In this document: in pieces, positions 51,341-61,132 of the stretch
Layout: each line of letters opens with the position of its first letter
How positions within the stretch are numbered: the stretch's first letter is position 1
Source: Pseudomonas sp. BMS12
Lineage (GTDB): Bacteria; Pseudomonadota; Gammaproteobacteria; Pseudomonadales; Pseudomonadaceae
Length of the DNA: 64,000 bases
Reading direction: 5' to 3'
NCBI RefSeq assembly: GCF_001592875.1
Contig: NZ_LSOF01000006.1
Location: 109,085 to 173,084 of the forward strand
Position numbers and translations under genes: made by a program
Notes under the pieces: generated by a model
The model's database searches: none
What the model saw: only the letters and a program-made list of their open reading frames with translations
Told to the model about the DNA's origin: nothing

Positions 51341-54300
51341 TCGCGCGCCTGATCCACTGGTCGATAGGCAACCGCTTCCTGGTGCTGCTGGCGACCCTGT
51401 TCATCACCGCTTTAGGGATCTGGTCGTTGCGCAACACGCCGGTGGACGCGTTGCCGGATCTCTCCGACACCCAGGTCATCATCAGAACCAGCTTTCCCGG
51501 CCAGGCGCCGCAAATTGTCGAGAACCAGGTGACCTATCCGCTGGCCACCACGATGCTCTCGGTCCCGGGGGCGAAGACGGTGCGCGGCTACTCGTTCTTC
51601 GGCGACTCCTTCGTCTATGTGCTGTTCGAGGACGACACCGATCTCTACTGGGCGCGCTCGCGCGTGCTGGAGTACCTCAACCAGGCCCAGGAACGCCTGC
51701 CCGAGGGCGTCACCACCACCCTCGGTCCGGATGCCACAGGCGTGGGCTGGATCTACCAGTACGCCTTGGTCGACCGCAGCGGCCAGCATGACCTGTCCCA
51801 GCTGCGGGCGCTGCAGGACTGGTTTCTCAAGTACGAGCTCAAGAGCCTGCCCAACGTGGCCGAGGTGGCTACCCTCGGCGGCATGGTCAAGCAGTACCAG
51901 GTGCTGCTCGATCCGCAGAAGTTGGTGGCTTATGGGGTAACTCAGCAGGAGGTCGAAGCGGCGCTGAAGAGCGCCAACCAGGAAACCGGCGGCGCCATCC
52001 TGGAGCTGGCGGAGCGCGAGTACATGGTGCGGGCCTCGGGCTATTTGGAGAGCCTGGATGATTTTCGCAATGTGCCGCTGCGGGCTTCGGCAAGCGGAAT
52101 TCCGGTGCTGCTGGGCCAGGTGGCCACCATTCAACTGGGGCCAGAGATGCGTCGCGGTATCGCCGAATTGGACGGCCAGGGTGAAGTGGTCGGTGGCGTG
52201 GTCATCCTGCGCTCCGGCAAGAATGCCCGGGACACCATCGCTGCCGTGAAGACCAAGCTGGACAGCCTGAAAGCCAGCCTGCCCGCCGGCGTCGAAGTGG
52301 TCACTACCTATGACCGTTCGCAACTGATCGACCGTGCCATCGACAACCTCAGCTACAAGCTGCTGGAAGAGTTCGTGGTGGTTGCCTTGGTTTGCCTGAT
52401 CTTTCTCTGGCACCTGCGCTCGTCGCTGGTCGCGATCATCACCCTGCCCCTGGGCATTCTGATGGCCTTCATCGTCATGCGCTACCAGGGCGTCAATGCC
52501 AACATCATGTCGCTCGGCGGGATCGCCATCGCCATCGGCGCCATGGTCGATGCCGCCGTGGTGATGATCGAGAACGCGCACAAGCACATCGAGGCCTGGA
52601 AGGCGCGGCACCCCAATGAGCCGCTCCAGGGTGAGGCGCACTGGCGAGTCATCGGCGAAGCCGCGGCCGAGGTCGGGCCGGCACTCTTCTTCAGCCTGCT
52701 GATCATCACCCTATCGTTCCTCCCGGTCTTTACCCTGGAGGCCCAGGAAGGACGCCTTTTCGGCCCGCTGGCCTTTACCAAGACCTACGCCATGGCCGCT
52801 GCTGCCGGCCTCTCGGTCACCCTCGTACCGGTGTTGATGGGCTACTGGATTCGTGGGCATATCCCCAGCGAACAGCAAAACCCCTTGAACCGCTGGCTGA
52901 TCGGCGCATACCGGCCGGTGCTGGAGTGGGTGCTGGCCTGGCCCAAGGTGACCCTGGCGCTGGCCGTGCTGGTCTTTGTGTCCAGTCTGTGGCCCCTCAG
53001 CAGACTCGGGGGAGAGTTCCTACCGCCCATGGACGAAGGCGATCTGTTGTACATGCCTTCGGCCCTGCCCGGCTTGCCGGCGAGCAAGGCAACCCAGCTG
53101 CTGCAGCAAACCAACCGCATGATCCTCACGGTGCCGGAGGTGGCCCGAGTATTTGGCAAAGCCGGGCGAGCGGAGACAGCTACCGATCCGGCGCCGCTGG
53201 AAATGTTCGAGACCACCGTGCAATTCAAGCCGCGCGAACAATGGCGCGCGGGAATGACGCCGGAGAAGCTGATTGAGGAGTTGGATCGGGCGGTGAAAGT
53301 CCCTGGGCTGTCCAACATCTGGGTGCCGCCAATTCGCAACCGCATCGACATGCTGGCCACGGGGATCAAGAGCCCCATCGGCGTGAAGGTCTCCGGTACC
53401 TCACTGGCCGATATCGAGCGCATTACTCGCGATATCGAGGCGGTGGCCAAAGACGTACCTGGGGTGAGCTCCGCGCTGGCAGAGCGCCTCACCGGCGGAC
53501 GCTATGTGGATATCCAGATCGATCGCCTGGCCGCGGCACGCTACGGCCTGAGCATTGCCGACGTACAGGCGGTGGTATCGGGTGCCATTGGCGGCAGCAA
53601 CATCGGCGAGACGGTCGAAGGATTGGCCCGCTTTCCGATTAACCTGCGCTACCCCAAGGAGTGGCGGGACAGTCCGCAGGCGCTAAGGCGTATGCCGATC
53701 CTCACCCCTGCCGGCCAGCAGATCACCTTGGGCACCGTAGCCCAGGTCAGCCTGAGCGAGGGGCCGCCGATGCTGCGCAGCGAGAACGGGCGCCTGTCCG
53801 GCTGGGTCTATGTCGATGTCCGTGGGCGCGACTTGGCATCGACCGTGCGCGAGCTGCAGCAACGCGTAGCTGAGCGGGTACAACTCGACGCCGGCATGAC
53901 CGTTTCTTACTCCGGTCAATTCGAGTTCCTAGAGCGCGCCAATGCGCGGCTGTCCTGGGTGGTGCCGGCGACCTTGTTGATTATCTTCGTGCTGCTCTAC
54001 CTGACCTTCAGCCGCTTCAGCGAGGCCCTGCTGATCATGGCCACCCTGCCCTTCGCCCTGTCGGGGGGCATCTGGCTGCTCTATTGGTTCGGCTTCAACC
54101 TGTCGGTGGCCACTGGGGTCGGCTTCATTGCCCTGGCCGGCGTCTCGGCCGAGTTCGGGGTGATCATGCTGTTGTATCTGAAGAACGCCTGGCATGCTCG
54201 GCTGGACTCCGGACGCAGCGGTGATCCGGCCCTGCTTGAGGCCATTCGGGAAGGCGCGGTGCTGCGTGTCCGTCCCAAGGTGATGACGGTTGCCGTGATC

Positions 54301-54486
54301 ATCGCCGGCCTGCTGCCCATTCTCTGGGGCGGTGGAGCGGGTTCAGAGGTGATGAAGCGCATTGCCGCCCCCATGGTTGGCGGCATGATCACCGCCCCGC
54401 TGATGTCCATGCTGGTCTTGCCGGCAGCCTACTGGCTGATGCGAAGACAGCGCACAGGAAAAGTTCGCGCTCCGCAGGCGCTGTAA
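51337..54486 (+). CDS. cusA: Cu(I)/Ag(I) RND efflux pump CusA
   Basis: This 1049-residue inner-membrane HME-RND transporter starts [18 protein letters not shown]. The three copper-gating methionines of E. coli CusA are at the same numbers: M573 ([12 protein letters not shown]), M623 ([10 protein letters not shown]) and M672 ([12 protein letters not shown]). The first periplasmic motif [12 protein letters not shown] and the transmembrane region [16 protein letters not shown] also match. It exports monovalent copper or silver via CusB and CusC using the proton gradient. Overlaps cusB by ATGA. A strong hairpin ends the operon. Confidence 0.95.
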   Translation: MIARLIHWSIGNRFLVLLATLFITALGIWSLRNTPVDALPDLSDTQVIIRTSFPGQAPQIVENQVTYPLATTMLSVPGAKTVRGYSFFGDSFVYVLFEDDTDLYWARSRVLEYLNQAQERLPEGVTTTLGPDATGVGWIYQYALVDRSGQHDLSQLRALQDWFLKYELKSLPNVAEVATLGGMVKQYQVLLDPQKLVAYGVTQQEVEAALKSANQETGGAILELAEREYMVRASGYLESLDDFRNVPLRASASGIPVLLGQVATIQLGPEMRRGIAELDGQGEVVGGVVILRSGKNARDTIAAVKTKLDSLKASLPAGVEVVTTYDRSQLIDRAIDNLSYKLLEEFVVVALVCLIFLWHLRSSLVAIITLPLGILMAFIVMRYQGVNANIMSLGGIAIAIGAMVDAAVVMIENAHKHIEAWKARHPNEPLQGEAHWRVIGEAAAEVGPALFFSLLIITLSFLPVFTLEAQEGRLFGPLAFTKTYAMAAAAGLSVTLVPVLMGYWIRGHIPSEQQNPLNRWLIGAYRPVLEWVLAWPKVTLALAVLVFVSSLWPLSRLGGEFLPPMDEGDLLYMPSALPGLPASKATQLLQQTNRMILTVPEVARVFGKAGRAETATDPAPLEMFETTVQFKPREQWRAGMTPEKLIEELDRAVKVPGLSNIWVPPIRNRIDMLATGIKSPIGVKVSGTSLADIERITRDIEAVAKDVPGVSSALAERLTGGRYVDIQIDRLAAARYGLSIADVQAVVSGAIGGSNIGETVEGLARFPINLRYPKEWRDSPQALRRMPILTPAGQQITLGTVAQVSLSEGPPMLRSENGRLSGWVYVDVRGRDLASTVRELQQRVAERVQLDAGMTVSYSGQFEFLERANARLSWVVPATLLIIFVLLYLTFSRFSEALLIMATLPFALSGGIWLLYWFGFNLSVATGVGFIALAGVSAEFGVIMLLYLKNAWHARLDSGRSGDPALLEAIREGAVLRVRPKVMTVAVIIAGLLPILWGGGAGSEVMKRIAAPMVGGMITAPLMSMLVLPAAYWLMRRQRTGKVRAPQAL

Positions 54487-54495
54487 CTCCAGACG

Positions 54496-54532
54496 CTCAG
54501 GTGAGCCGCACTCCAAGTGCGGCTCACCTGAG
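54496..54532 (+). terminator. strong hairpin after cusA
   Basis: CTCAGGTGAGCCGCACT pairs perfectly with AGTGCGGCTCACCTGAG around the loop CCA (17-bp stem), 10 bp after the cusA stop. There is no T-tract, so termination may need Rho or the hairpin may protect the mRNA end. Confidence 0.6.
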
Positions 54533-54549
54533 TAGCAGCACAAACCGCA

Positions 54550-54563
54550 TTACGACGATGTAA
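54550..54563. promoter_or_regulatory. TTAC-N6-GTAA operator-like palindrome upstream of DUF2790 gene
   Basis: TTACGACGATGTAA fits the TTAC-N6-GTAA pattern, also present before the porin gene and, with one mismatch, before the PtrA-like gene. I infer a CopR/CzcR-type response regulator site controlling a metal-induced promoter; no regulator of that kind lies in the window. Confidence 0.5.
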
Positions 54564-54632
54564 CTTTGACTTCATTTTTGTGACAGGTTGCGAGGGTATA
54601 TTCAAATTACTACTTGGACGGAGTGATTGAAT

Positions 54633-54965
54633 ATGAAAACTCTCAACGCTGTTGCCGCATTTACAATTATGGCTATTTCTTCTGCAGCCATGGCAGAAGG
54701 TGGCGCTGATCGTGTTTATGGTCGGATGATTCAAGCCAATGAACAGGCCATGCAAGAGCATGCTGCGACTAACGGGAAGAATCGTCCCGAAGTCGTTCAC
54801 TACCGCTATGGCATGAAGCTTGACATCGCCAAGGTCGTAGCCAGCACCCCTACGGATGCGAGCTGTGGCGTGATGCCGGCTCAAATGACATACGAGGATT
54901 CCAACGGCAATCTGAGTATTCTTGAATACCGAATAGCCGGAACTGGCTGCCGGAACCAAAACTAA
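54633..54965 (+). CDS. DUF2790 family small periplasmic protein
   Basis: This 110-residue protein has a signal peptide (MKTLNAVAAFTIMAISSAAMA) and the DUF2790 core (VHYRYGMKLDIAKVVASTPT ... CGVMPAQMTYEDSNGNLSILEYRIAGTGC). The family is almost confined to Pseudomonas and copper-induced members are known; the function is unknown. I chose ATG 54633; a TTG two codons earlier is possible. The two cysteines (82 and 106 or nearby) may form a disulfide. Confidence 0.85.
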   Translation: MKTLNAVAAFTIMAISSAAMAEGGADRVYGRMIQANEQAMQEHAATNGKNRPEVVHYRYGMKLDIAKVVASTPTDASCGVMPAQMTYEDSNGNLSILEYRIAGTGCRNQN

Positions 54966-55142
54966 AAATCCAGATTGCATTTAATATGGAATACTAAAGC
55001 CCTCAACGTCAGCCTGCATACCCTTAATGCAAGCGCGCCGCTATACCTTGAGCGCTCGGTAATACCGAGTCGCTAACAGCACCAGGTGTGAGATATACAG
55101 CGGATTATTCAGCGCCAAACTACACCTTAGTTTCCCTGCCAC

Positions 55143-55595
55143 TTAATGATGGTGGCTTTTCCCAACATGGGTGTGCCCATCATCCGGAAGCGCACTGACT
55201 CCGCCGGTGGTGTTTAGGCGCTGAAGAATTCCACATTCATCTACGCCCCGCTCAGAGGCGCAGCGGTGGCGCAACTCAACCAGCTGTTGTTGCAGCGCCA
55301 ACAGGCTGGTCACGCGCGCTTGCACATGCTCAATGTGCTCATCCACTAAGCTATTTACACCCTCACAGTTCTCCTCTGGCCGATCCATCAGAGCCAGCAG
55401 GCTTCTGATCTCGTCCAGGGTCATGTCCAGCGTTCGGCAGTTGCGAATGAACGTAAGTCGCTCAAGGTGCTCACTGCTGTACAGGCGGTAGTTACCCTCG
55501 CTGCGAGCCGGAGCCGGCAACAGCCCCTCGCGTTCGTAATAACGAACCGTTTCAACCTGGCAATCGGCAAGCCTGGCCAACTCTCCAATTTTCAT
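55143..55595 (-). CDS. cadR: CadR-type MerR-family metal-responsive regulator
   Basis: This 150-residue activator has a MerR helix-turn-helix (KIGELARLADCQVETVRYYEREGLLPAPAR), a dimerisation helix and a metal site with C76, C110 and C117 or nearby (ENCEGV; RHRCASERGVDECGIL). The C-terminus is His-rich (GHTHVGKSHHH), as in Pseudomonas CadR. It represses and, with Cd(II), Pb(II) or Zn(II), activates cadA through the 19-bp-spacer promoter in the 82-bp gap. I chose ATG 55595, the usual CadR start; an upstream ATG at 55613 would intrude into the promoter. Confidence 0.92.
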   Translation of the reverse strand: MKIGELARLADCQVETVRYYEREGLLPAPARSEGNYRLYSSEHLERLTFIRNCRTLDMTLDEIRSLLALMDRPEENCEGVNSLVDEHIEHVQARVTSLLALQQQLVELRHRCASERGVDECGILQRLNTTGGVSALPDDGHTHVGKSHHH

Positions 55596-55617
55596 GCAAT
55601 ACCTATTCGACATACGC

Positions 55618-55648
55618 TTGACCCTGTAGTGGCTTCAGGGTGTTCACT
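55618..55648 (+). promoter_or_regulatory. MerR-type cadA promoter with 19-bp spacer
   Basis: TTGACC (55618-55623) and TTCACT (55643-55648) are spaced by 19 bp, and an ACCCTG...CAGGGT inverted repeat (55621-55626, 55636-55641) lies between them. This is the overlong spacer that MerR activators untwist. It reads toward cadA and lies within the cadR-cadA divergent gap. Confidence 0.85.
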
Positions 55649-55677
55649 CTGCACAACTGAACAATGAGGATACCCCC

Positions 55678-58113
55678 ATGGCTGGCTGCTGCGGTAACGA
55701 ACACAACCCTGAAGCGATTTCAAAGGATGTCTGCTGTGACCCAGGTGACGCGAATAAGTGCTCCTCCGTTGCAGCCACAACAGTGAATGCCGTAGCAGGT
55801 TTCAGGCTCAGCAGCTTCCGCATTCAGCAAATGGACTGTCCTACCGAACAGACACTGATCCAGGACAAGCTGAGCAAGCTTGCAGGTGTAGATAAGCTCG
55901 ACTTCAACCTGATCAATCGCATTCTCGGTGTATGGCACAACTTGCCGTCGACCTCTCCTATCGAAGCGGCGATCTCATCTCTGGGCATGCAGGCAGAGCC
56001 GCTCTCTGCTGAAGGTCAAGCCCGCATCAAAATCGAACAGATGGACTGCCCAACGGAAGAAAAGCTGATCCGCGACAAGCTCTCCTCAGTGCCCGGCATC
56101 AGCGCGCTGGAGTTCAACCTGCTTCAACGCGTACTTATGTTTAGCCACACAGCAGAAGCATTGCCAGCAGCACTGGCAGCGATTCGCGAGCTTGGTTTCA
56201 CGCCAGTGGTTGAGAGTTCAGCAACAGCAAACGATGAAACGCAAGCAGCGCCGCGCAAGAAGGCTTGGTGGCCTTTGGCGCTATCAGGTGTGGCTGCCGT
56301 ATCGGCGGAAGTACTGCATTTCGCCGAGCTTGCTCCCGAGTGGGGTGTGGCCGGCGTGGCATTGCTGGCCATTCTGCTGTGCGGCCTGACGACGTATAAG
56401 AAGGGCTGGATCGCCCTGAAAAACCGTAACCTGAACATTAATGCGCTAATGAGCATCGCGGTTACCGGTGCGGTGCTGATAGGGCAGTGGCCGGAAGCCG
56501 CCATGGTCATGTTCCTCTTTTCTGTCGCCGAGCTGATCGAGGCGAAGTCGCTGGATCGGGCGCGCAATGCTATCCGTGGCCTGATGGATCTGACTCCAGA
56601 GCGGGCCACGGTGCAGCAGCCCGACGGTTCATGGCTTGAAGTTGAGGTTAAAACCATCGCCTTAGGCGCATTGGTCAGGGTTCGACCTGGCGAGCGGATC
56701 GGCCTCGATGGTGAGGTAACTGCCGGCAACTCCACCATCAACCAGGCACCGATCACAGGGGAAAGCCTGCCCGTAGAGAAAACCATTGGCGACCCGGTTT
56801 TTGCCGGAACGATCAATGAAGCCGGCTCGTTGGAATACCGCGTTGTGGCCGCCGCAGCCAACACCACGCTGGCCCGCATCATTCACGCCGTCGAAGACGC
56901 GCAGGGTTCACGTGCGCCAACCCAACGCTTTGTCGATCAATTCGCCAAGGTATACACCCCCGTCGTATTCCTTTTCGCCCTGGCTGTCGCCATCGTGCCA
57001 CCGTTGTTTATGGCCGAGCCGTGGTACGACTGGATCTATCGCGCCCTGGTGCTGCTGGTCGTCGCTTGCCCTTGCGCCTTGGTCATCTCGACACCCGTCA
57101 CCATTGTCAGTGGCCTGGCAGCGGCGGCGCGTAAAGGCATTCTGGTCAAAGGCGGCGTCTATCTGGAAATCGGCGGCAAGCTTGGCTTCCTGGCTCTCGA
57201 CAAGACGGGAACCATTACCCACGGCAAGCCGGTGCAGACTGATTACATGCCGTTGGTTGAGCAGGATTCGGAAGCCTACCGCACCCATGCCGCCAGCCTC
57301 GCCGGCCGGTCTGACCACCCAGTTTCGCAAGCTATAGCCAAGCATGCCGCGGAGAATGGGCTGACGCTTTCTGCCGTTGACGGATTCGAAGCCCTGCCAG
57401 GCCGAGGTGTGCGAGGCACCATTGAGGGCACGACCTTCCACCTGGGCAACCACAGATTGGTCGAAGAGCTTGGTCTCTGTTCACCAGCGCTGGAAGCGAC
57501 ACTTGAACGTCTCGAGCGCCAAGGAAAAACGGTGGTGGTGCTATGTAATCCGCAGCGTGCCATTGCCATGTTCGCAGTTGCTGACACGGTCAAAGACTCC
57601 AGCCGCAAGGCAATTGAAGAGCTTCACGCGCTCGGGGTTAAAACCACCATGCTGACCGGCGACAACCCGCACACAGCAGAGGCCATCGCACAGCAGGTAG
57701 GCATAGACGAAGCACGCGGAAACCTTCTTCCAGTGGACAAGTTGCACGCCATTGAAGCATTACAAACGCGCGGCTACGTTGTAGGGATGGTGGGCGATGG
57801 CATCAACGATGCGCCGGCGCTGGCGAAGTCTGAAATCGGTTTCGCCATGGCCGCCGCTGGCACAGACACTGCCATCGAAACTGCCGATGTCGCGTTGATG
57901 GATGACGACCTACGCAAGATTCCAGCCTTTATTCGCCTGTCCCAACAGACCGCAGCAATCCTCAAGCAGAACATCGTGCTGGCGTTAGGGATCAAGGCTC
58001 TGTTTCTCGCCATTACCCTAACGGGTCAGGCGACGATGTGGATGGCCGTCTTTGCCGACATGGGCGTCAGCCTACTGGTAGTGTTCAACGGCCTGCGCCT
58101 GCTTAAGAAGTAG
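55678..58113 (+). CDS. cadA: Cd(II)/Zn(II)/Pb(II) exporting P1B-ATPase CadA
   Basis: This 811-residue pump has two N-terminal HMA-like domains with QMDCPTE motifs (C54 and near 123; the second Cys of CxxC is replaced by Glu), a Cys-rich extreme N-terminus (AGCCGNEH, VCCDPGDANKC), the metal-site CPC at 464-466, phosphorylation site DKTGTIT at 508, SDHP, MLTGDN and GDGINDAPAL. These are diagnostic for P1B-2 Zn/Cd/Pb ATPases. TGAGGA precedes ATG 55678. It is divergent from cadR, which should control it. Confidence 0.95.
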   Translation: MAGCCGNEHNPEAISKDVCCDPGDANKCSSVAATTVNAVAGFRLSSFRIQQMDCPTEQTLIQDKLSKLAGVDKLDFNLINRILGVWHNLPSTSPIEAAISSLGMQAEPLSAEGQARIKIEQMDCPTEEKLIRDKLSSVPGISALEFNLLQRVLMFSHTAEALPAALAAIRELGFTPVVESSATANDETQAAPRKKAWWPLALSGVAAVSAEVLHFAELAPEWGVAGVALLAILLCGLTTYKKGWIALKNRNLNINALMSIAVTGAVLIGQWPEAAMVMFLFSVAELIEAKSLDRARNAIRGLMDLTPERATVQQPDGSWLEVEVKTIALGALVRVRPGERIGLDGEVTAGNSTINQAPITGESLPVEKTIGDPVFAGTINEAGSLEYRVVAAAANTTLARIIHAVEDAQGSRAPTQRFVDQFAKVYTPVVFLFALAVAIVPPLFMAEPWYDWIYRALVLLVVACPCALVISTPVTIVSGLAAAARKGILVKGGVYLEIGGKLGFLALDKTGTITHGKPVQTDYMPLVEQDSEAYRTHAASLAGRSDHPVSQAIAKHAAENGLTLSAVDGFEALPGRGVRGTIEGTTFHLGNHRLVEELGLCSPALEATLERLERQGKTVVVLCNPQRAIAMFAVADTVKDSSRKAIEELHALGVKTTMLTGDNPHTAEAIAQQVGIDEARGNLLPVDKLHAIEALQTRGYVVGMVGDGINDAPALAKSEIGFAMAAAGTDTAIETADVALMDDDLRKIPAFIRLSQQTAAILKQNIVLALGIKALFLAITLTGQATMWMAVFADMGVSLLVVFNGLRLLKK

Positions 58114-58129
58114 GAATGGAGGGTTTGAA

Positions 58130-58492
58130 ATGAAAGCTGCATTACAACTCGCAATTAAACAGGCCTTTCAACAGGCCCGGCAGGCCATCCAGGAACAGCG
58201 CAGTACAGATGCCTTTCAATGGTTAGAGCGCGCACACATCCTGACCCAACGCCACCCCGTGCAGCATGCTAGGTCACATTGGCTGATGCTCGTGCTCGGC
58301 TGGCAAACTGGCGATTACCGCGAAGTCGCGGGGCAAATACCGCGTTTTTTTGCGGCCCTATTGTTCTCCAAAATCTGGGTGCCCGTCGGCAATACAGGCC
58401 GCTCTAGGATCAGTGCTTTTAAGCCCATGCCTGTTCCCAAAGAACTACAGATATTGCTTGCCGACGACGTGCAAACTCAATCCAGTCGGTGA
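58130..58492 (+). CDS. DUF3703-like small protein downstream of cadA
   Basis: This 120-residue helical protein (QAFQQARQAIQEQRSTDAFQWLERAHILTQRHPVQHARSHWLML) fits the DUF3703 family, which often follows heavy-metal ATPase genes. GGAGGG precedes ATG. The pattern HILTQRHPVQHARSHW may bind metal. It sits 16 bp after cadA, likely cotranscribed. Function unknown. Confidence 0.75.
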   Translation: MKAALQLAIKQAFQQARQAIQEQRSTDAFQWLERAHILTQRHPVQHARSHWLMLVLGWQTGDYREVAGQIPRFFAALLFSKIWVPVGNTGRSRISAFKPMPVPKELQILLADDVQTQSSR

Positions 58493-58500
58493 TTTTGCCC

Positions 58501-58959
58501 ATGCAAATCGATCTCGCTACCCTACTTCCATGCTCACTTGAAGAGGTGGTTGCCCAGGCACGCACGCCACGTCTGCTGCGTCACGTTGCTTCACCACTAC
58601 TGAGCTTCAGCCCGCTGGCCCCTGCTGAATTTCCCGACATCTGGAGCGAGGGCACTTACTGGGTCACGCTGAAGCTATTCGGCTTACTTCCCATAGGACG
58701 TCAGGCGATTGTGATCAGCTACCCGCAGGCGGAAAGCGCTGAGACGTTCATGCTTAGGGATAATGGCTACAGCCCACTGATTAGCAAGTGGGATCACCTG
58801 ATTACGGCACAAGAGGCTAGCGGAGGAACGCTTTACCGAGATCAAGTGACCATCGAGGCCGGTGTCCTCTCCCCGTTCGTATGGCTTTATGCGCGCCTCT
58901 TCTACGCCCATCGTCAGCGCCGCTGGGCAACCTTGGCGACTCATGGCTTTAACTACTGA
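58501..58959 (+). CDS. SRPBCC-like hypothetical protein of the cad operon
   Basis: This 152-residue protein has a mixed alpha/beta pattern reminiscent of the SRPBCC/START fold (LLRHVASPLLSFSPLAPAEFP, then WVTLKLFGLLPIGRQAIVISY, and a closing helix FVWLYARLFYAHRQRRW). It has no cysteines in metal-binding spacing. A GTG start at 58489 overlapping the DUF3703 stop is also possible. It seems to be the last gene of the cadA transcript. Function unknown. Confidence 0.65.
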   Translation: MQIDLATLLPCSLEEVVAQARTPRLLRHVASPLLSFSPLAPAEFPDIWSEGTYWVTLKLFGLLPIGRQAIVISYPQAESAETFMLRDNGYSPLISKWDHLITAQEASGGTLYRDQVTIEAGVLSPFVWLYARLFYAHRQRRWATLATHGFNY

Positions 58960-59099
58960 AGCACTCAACCCCAGCAACTACTCTCCGCGCTCTAGCCCCC
59001 CCAATTTCGGCCGACCACGCCCACGGTCAACGTTACATTCCCGCCGGAAATCATAAAAAAATGTCGCCCACAGATAACTTTTATTGCCGCCTTGTGAAG

Positions 59100-59115
59100 A
59101 TTACAGAATTGTAAT
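59100..59115. promoter_or_regulatory. ATTACA-GAAT-TGTAAT palindrome upstream of the porin gene
   Basis: A perfect 6-bp inverted repeat with a 4-base spacer lies ~145 bp before the porin ATG, in a 301-bp gap with no gene (58960-59260). It shares TTAC-N6-GTAA with the site before DUF2790. I infer a metal-responsive response regulator site. Confidence 0.55.
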
Positions 59116-59260
59116 TTTCCAATCATCTTCAAGTTATCTTCGGCTTGCAAGGATAGGGCTCAGCTCCCCAGCGGCACAGAGCGCTTAAGGGGGCAATACC
59201 TATAAGAACGCTATGGCGAAAGAATTAGACCAATAACTGCCAACTATAAAGGAGCAATAA

Positions 59261-60586
59261 ATGCTTAATAAAACCAAACTATCCCTTGCAGTATTTTCGG
59301 CGATTGTCAGTGCAACTCCTCTCATGGCGGCCGCAGAAGAACAGACCGAAGGTTTTGTAGAAGGCAGCAGCTTCAATATACTCAATCGTAACTTCTACAT
59401 GAACCGTGACTTCCGTAAAGGTCAGTCAAGCAACACTGACAATGGTTACTCTGAGGCATGGGCTCACGGGATCATCGGCAAGTTTGAGTCGGGATTTACC
59501 CAAGGGACTGTAGGCTTTGGTATTGATGCCTTCGCCATGCTCGGTCTTAAGCTGGATACCGGTGACGGTCGCTATGGACAAGGTGGCAGCATCAACTTGC
59601 TCCCGGTAAACAGTGATGGTGAGGCCGAGGATAATTACTCCAAGCTGGGCGGTGCTGTTAAAGCCCAGTTGTTCGATACCGTCATCAAGGCAGGCGACGT
59701 TTTCCCCACCACCCCCGTTCTGCACTACGGTGACTCGCGCCTGCTGCCGGAAAGCTTCAAGGGTGTAACCGCCGTCAACAACAGCATCGATGGCCTGACC
59801 TTGCAAGGCGGGCGTGTTCACGCGATGAGCCAGCCGCAACAGAGCGACATGAATGAAGACTTCGCCACCTTCTATGCCGGTGGGGTAAACGCCCCGTGGG
59901 CGGCCTACTTCGGCGGCGACTACACGCTGAACGACAACCTGGCGTTCAGCCTCTACTCCAGCCGCCTGAAGGATGCCTGGAACCAGCACTACGCGGGCAT
60001 GTCTTGGAGCCATCAGCTGTCTGAGGACGTGTCGTTGTTCGGCGGCCTCAACTACTACAAGGCTGTGGATGAAGGCAAACAGCTGCTGGGTGAGTTCGAC
60101 AACGACATCTACAGCGGCAAAGTGGGCGTGCAGTTCGGTGCACACAGTGTTGCCCTGTCGCACCAGCGTAACAATGGTGACGACGACTTCGACTACCTGC
60201 GTCAGTCTGACTCCATCTTCCTGGACAACTCCATCCAGTACAGCGACTTCAACTCGCCGAAAGAGCGCTCCTGGATGCTGCGCTACGACCTGGATATGGC
60301 CAGTTATGGCGTTCCTGGCCTGACCTTTATGACCCGCTATGCACTGGGTACGGATGCTGATTACTCCGACGCCAACAATGTGTATATGCGTCGCGATGCC
60401 GATGGCAATCCGCTGACCGACCAGAAGCGCTGGGAGCGCAACATCGAAGCCAAGTACGTCGTACAAGCGGGCTCGCTGAAAGACATGTCTTTCCGCGTTC
60501 GCCAGATGACTACCCGTGCGACGGATTACGAGTCGGACCTGGATGAGGTTCGTCTGATCGTCGAGTACCCACTGAGCGTACTTTAA
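59261..60586 (+). CDS. OprD-family outer-membrane porin
   Basis: This 441-residue porin has a signal peptide (ending near LMAAAEE), an N-terminal GSSFNILNRNFYMNRDFRKG segment, the family motif GTVGFGIDAFAMLGLKLD, the repeated LPESFKGVTA / DGLTLQGGRVHAMSQP region and a terminal aromatic/hydrophobic strand (VRLIVEYPLSVL). AAAGGAGC precedes ATG 59261. OprD-like channels take up amino acids, aromatic acids or small peptides; the substrate here is unknown. Its position beside metal genes recalls CzcR/CopR control of oprD, here with a candidate operator upstream. Confidence 0.92.
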   Translation: MLNKTKLSLAVFSAIVSATPLMAAAEEQTEGFVEGSSFNILNRNFYMNRDFRKGQSSNTDNGYSEAWAHGIIGKFESGFTQGTVGFGIDAFAMLGLKLDTGDGRYGQGGSINLLPVNSDGEAEDNYSKLGGAVKAQLFDTVIKAGDVFPTTPVLHYGDSRLLPESFKGVTAVNNSIDGLTLQGGRVHAMSQPQQSDMNEDFATFYAGGVNAPWAAYFGGDYTLNDNLAFSLYSSRLKDAWNQHYAGMSWSHQLSEDVSLFGGLNYYKAVDEGKQLLGEFDNDIYSGKVGVQFGAHSVALSHQRNNGDDDFDYLRQSDSIFLDNSIQYSDFNSPKERSWMLRYDLDMASYGVPGLTFMTRYALGTDADYSDANNVYMRRDADGNPLTDQKRWERNIEAKYVVQAGSLKDMSFRVRQMTTRATDYESDLDEVRLIVEYPLSVL

Positions 60587-60592
60587 AAATGG

Positions 60593-60628
60593 ATGGGCGG
60601 GCGGGTTCTCAAAGCCCCGCTCGCCCAT
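60593..60628 (+). terminator. hairpin after the porin gene
   Basis: ATGGGCGGGCGGG (60593-60605) pairs with the CCCCGCTCGCCCAT arm (60615-60628), one mismatch, around a 9-base loop, 7 bp after the stop. No T-tract follows, so it is a weak terminator candidate. Confidence 0.5.
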
Positions 60629-60682
60629 GCATACGAAGTCATCGCACTAAGTTACAGCAGCACAAGAAACGTACGGATTAGA

Positions 60683-60696
60683 TTTCAAGAATGTAA
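60683..60696. promoter_or_regulatory. imperfect TTAC-N6-GTAA site upstream of the PtrA-like gene
   Basis: TTTCAAGAATGTAA has one mismatch to the TTAC-N6-GTAA pattern seen before the DUF2790 and porin genes. It lies 111 bp before the ATG of the next gene. Part of a shared metal operon pattern (inference). Confidence 0.4.
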
Positions 60697-60806
60697 TGTT
60701 TGGCTCACGCTGCTGTTAGCTTCACCACCGTAAAATTCACTCGAACTTGCAGAACTTGTCCATGTATCCCGGCAAGCTATTAATTGAATTTTACGAGGAC
60801 TGCCTT

Positions 60807-61040
60807 ATGAAGATGTTGAAAGCCCTGATTATTGGATCGGTAATTATTGTTGGCTCCGCGCAAACTTATGCAGAAGACGGCTTCGACCGCTCAATGAAGG
60901 CGCAAGAAAAATTTCGAGCAGATCAAAAAAGAATTCACGGAACTGAGCCCGCCGCTAAGCCAGCGGACGAGTTAAAGGTTAAAACCATCAGCCAGGATCG
61001 AACCAACATCGATCCTAAAAAAGAAACTAAAGCTGACTAA
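60807..61040 (+). CDS. small PtrA-like periplasmic protein
   Basis: This 77-residue protein has a signal peptide (MKMLKALIIGSVIIVGSAQTYA) then EDGFDRSMKAQEKFRADQKRIHG and a charged Lys/Asp-rich tail. It resembles copper-inducible PtrA of P. aeruginosa by memory (AEDG-x-x-RS start). ATG 60807 follows GAGGA by 8 bases; an upstream ATG at 60747 gives an unconserved leader. A clear intrinsic terminator follows. Function unknown beyond metal induction in relatives. Confidence 0.7.
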   Translation: MKMLKALIIGSVIIVGSAQTYAEDGFDRSMKAQEKFRADQKRIHGTEPAAKPADELKVKTISQDRTNIDPKKETKAD

Positions 61041-61107
61041 CCGCTCACTTCCGAACGATGTTCACCTCTAGAAGCTCCCGAGCTCCTTTGGAAAGAGGTG
61101 TACCCTA

Positions 61108-61132
61108 AGCGCCCTTCGGGGCGCTTTTTTTA
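61108..61132 (+). terminator. Rho-independent terminator
   Basis: AGCGCCC-TTCG-GGGCGCT followed by a run of T is a textbook intrinsic terminator, 68 bp after the PtrA-like gene. Confidence 0.9.

Noticed and set aside
54496..54532. Long hairpin after cusA as an insertion-sequence end
   Set aside because: No transposase or matching second copy nearby; position right after the operon fits a transcription-end hairpin.
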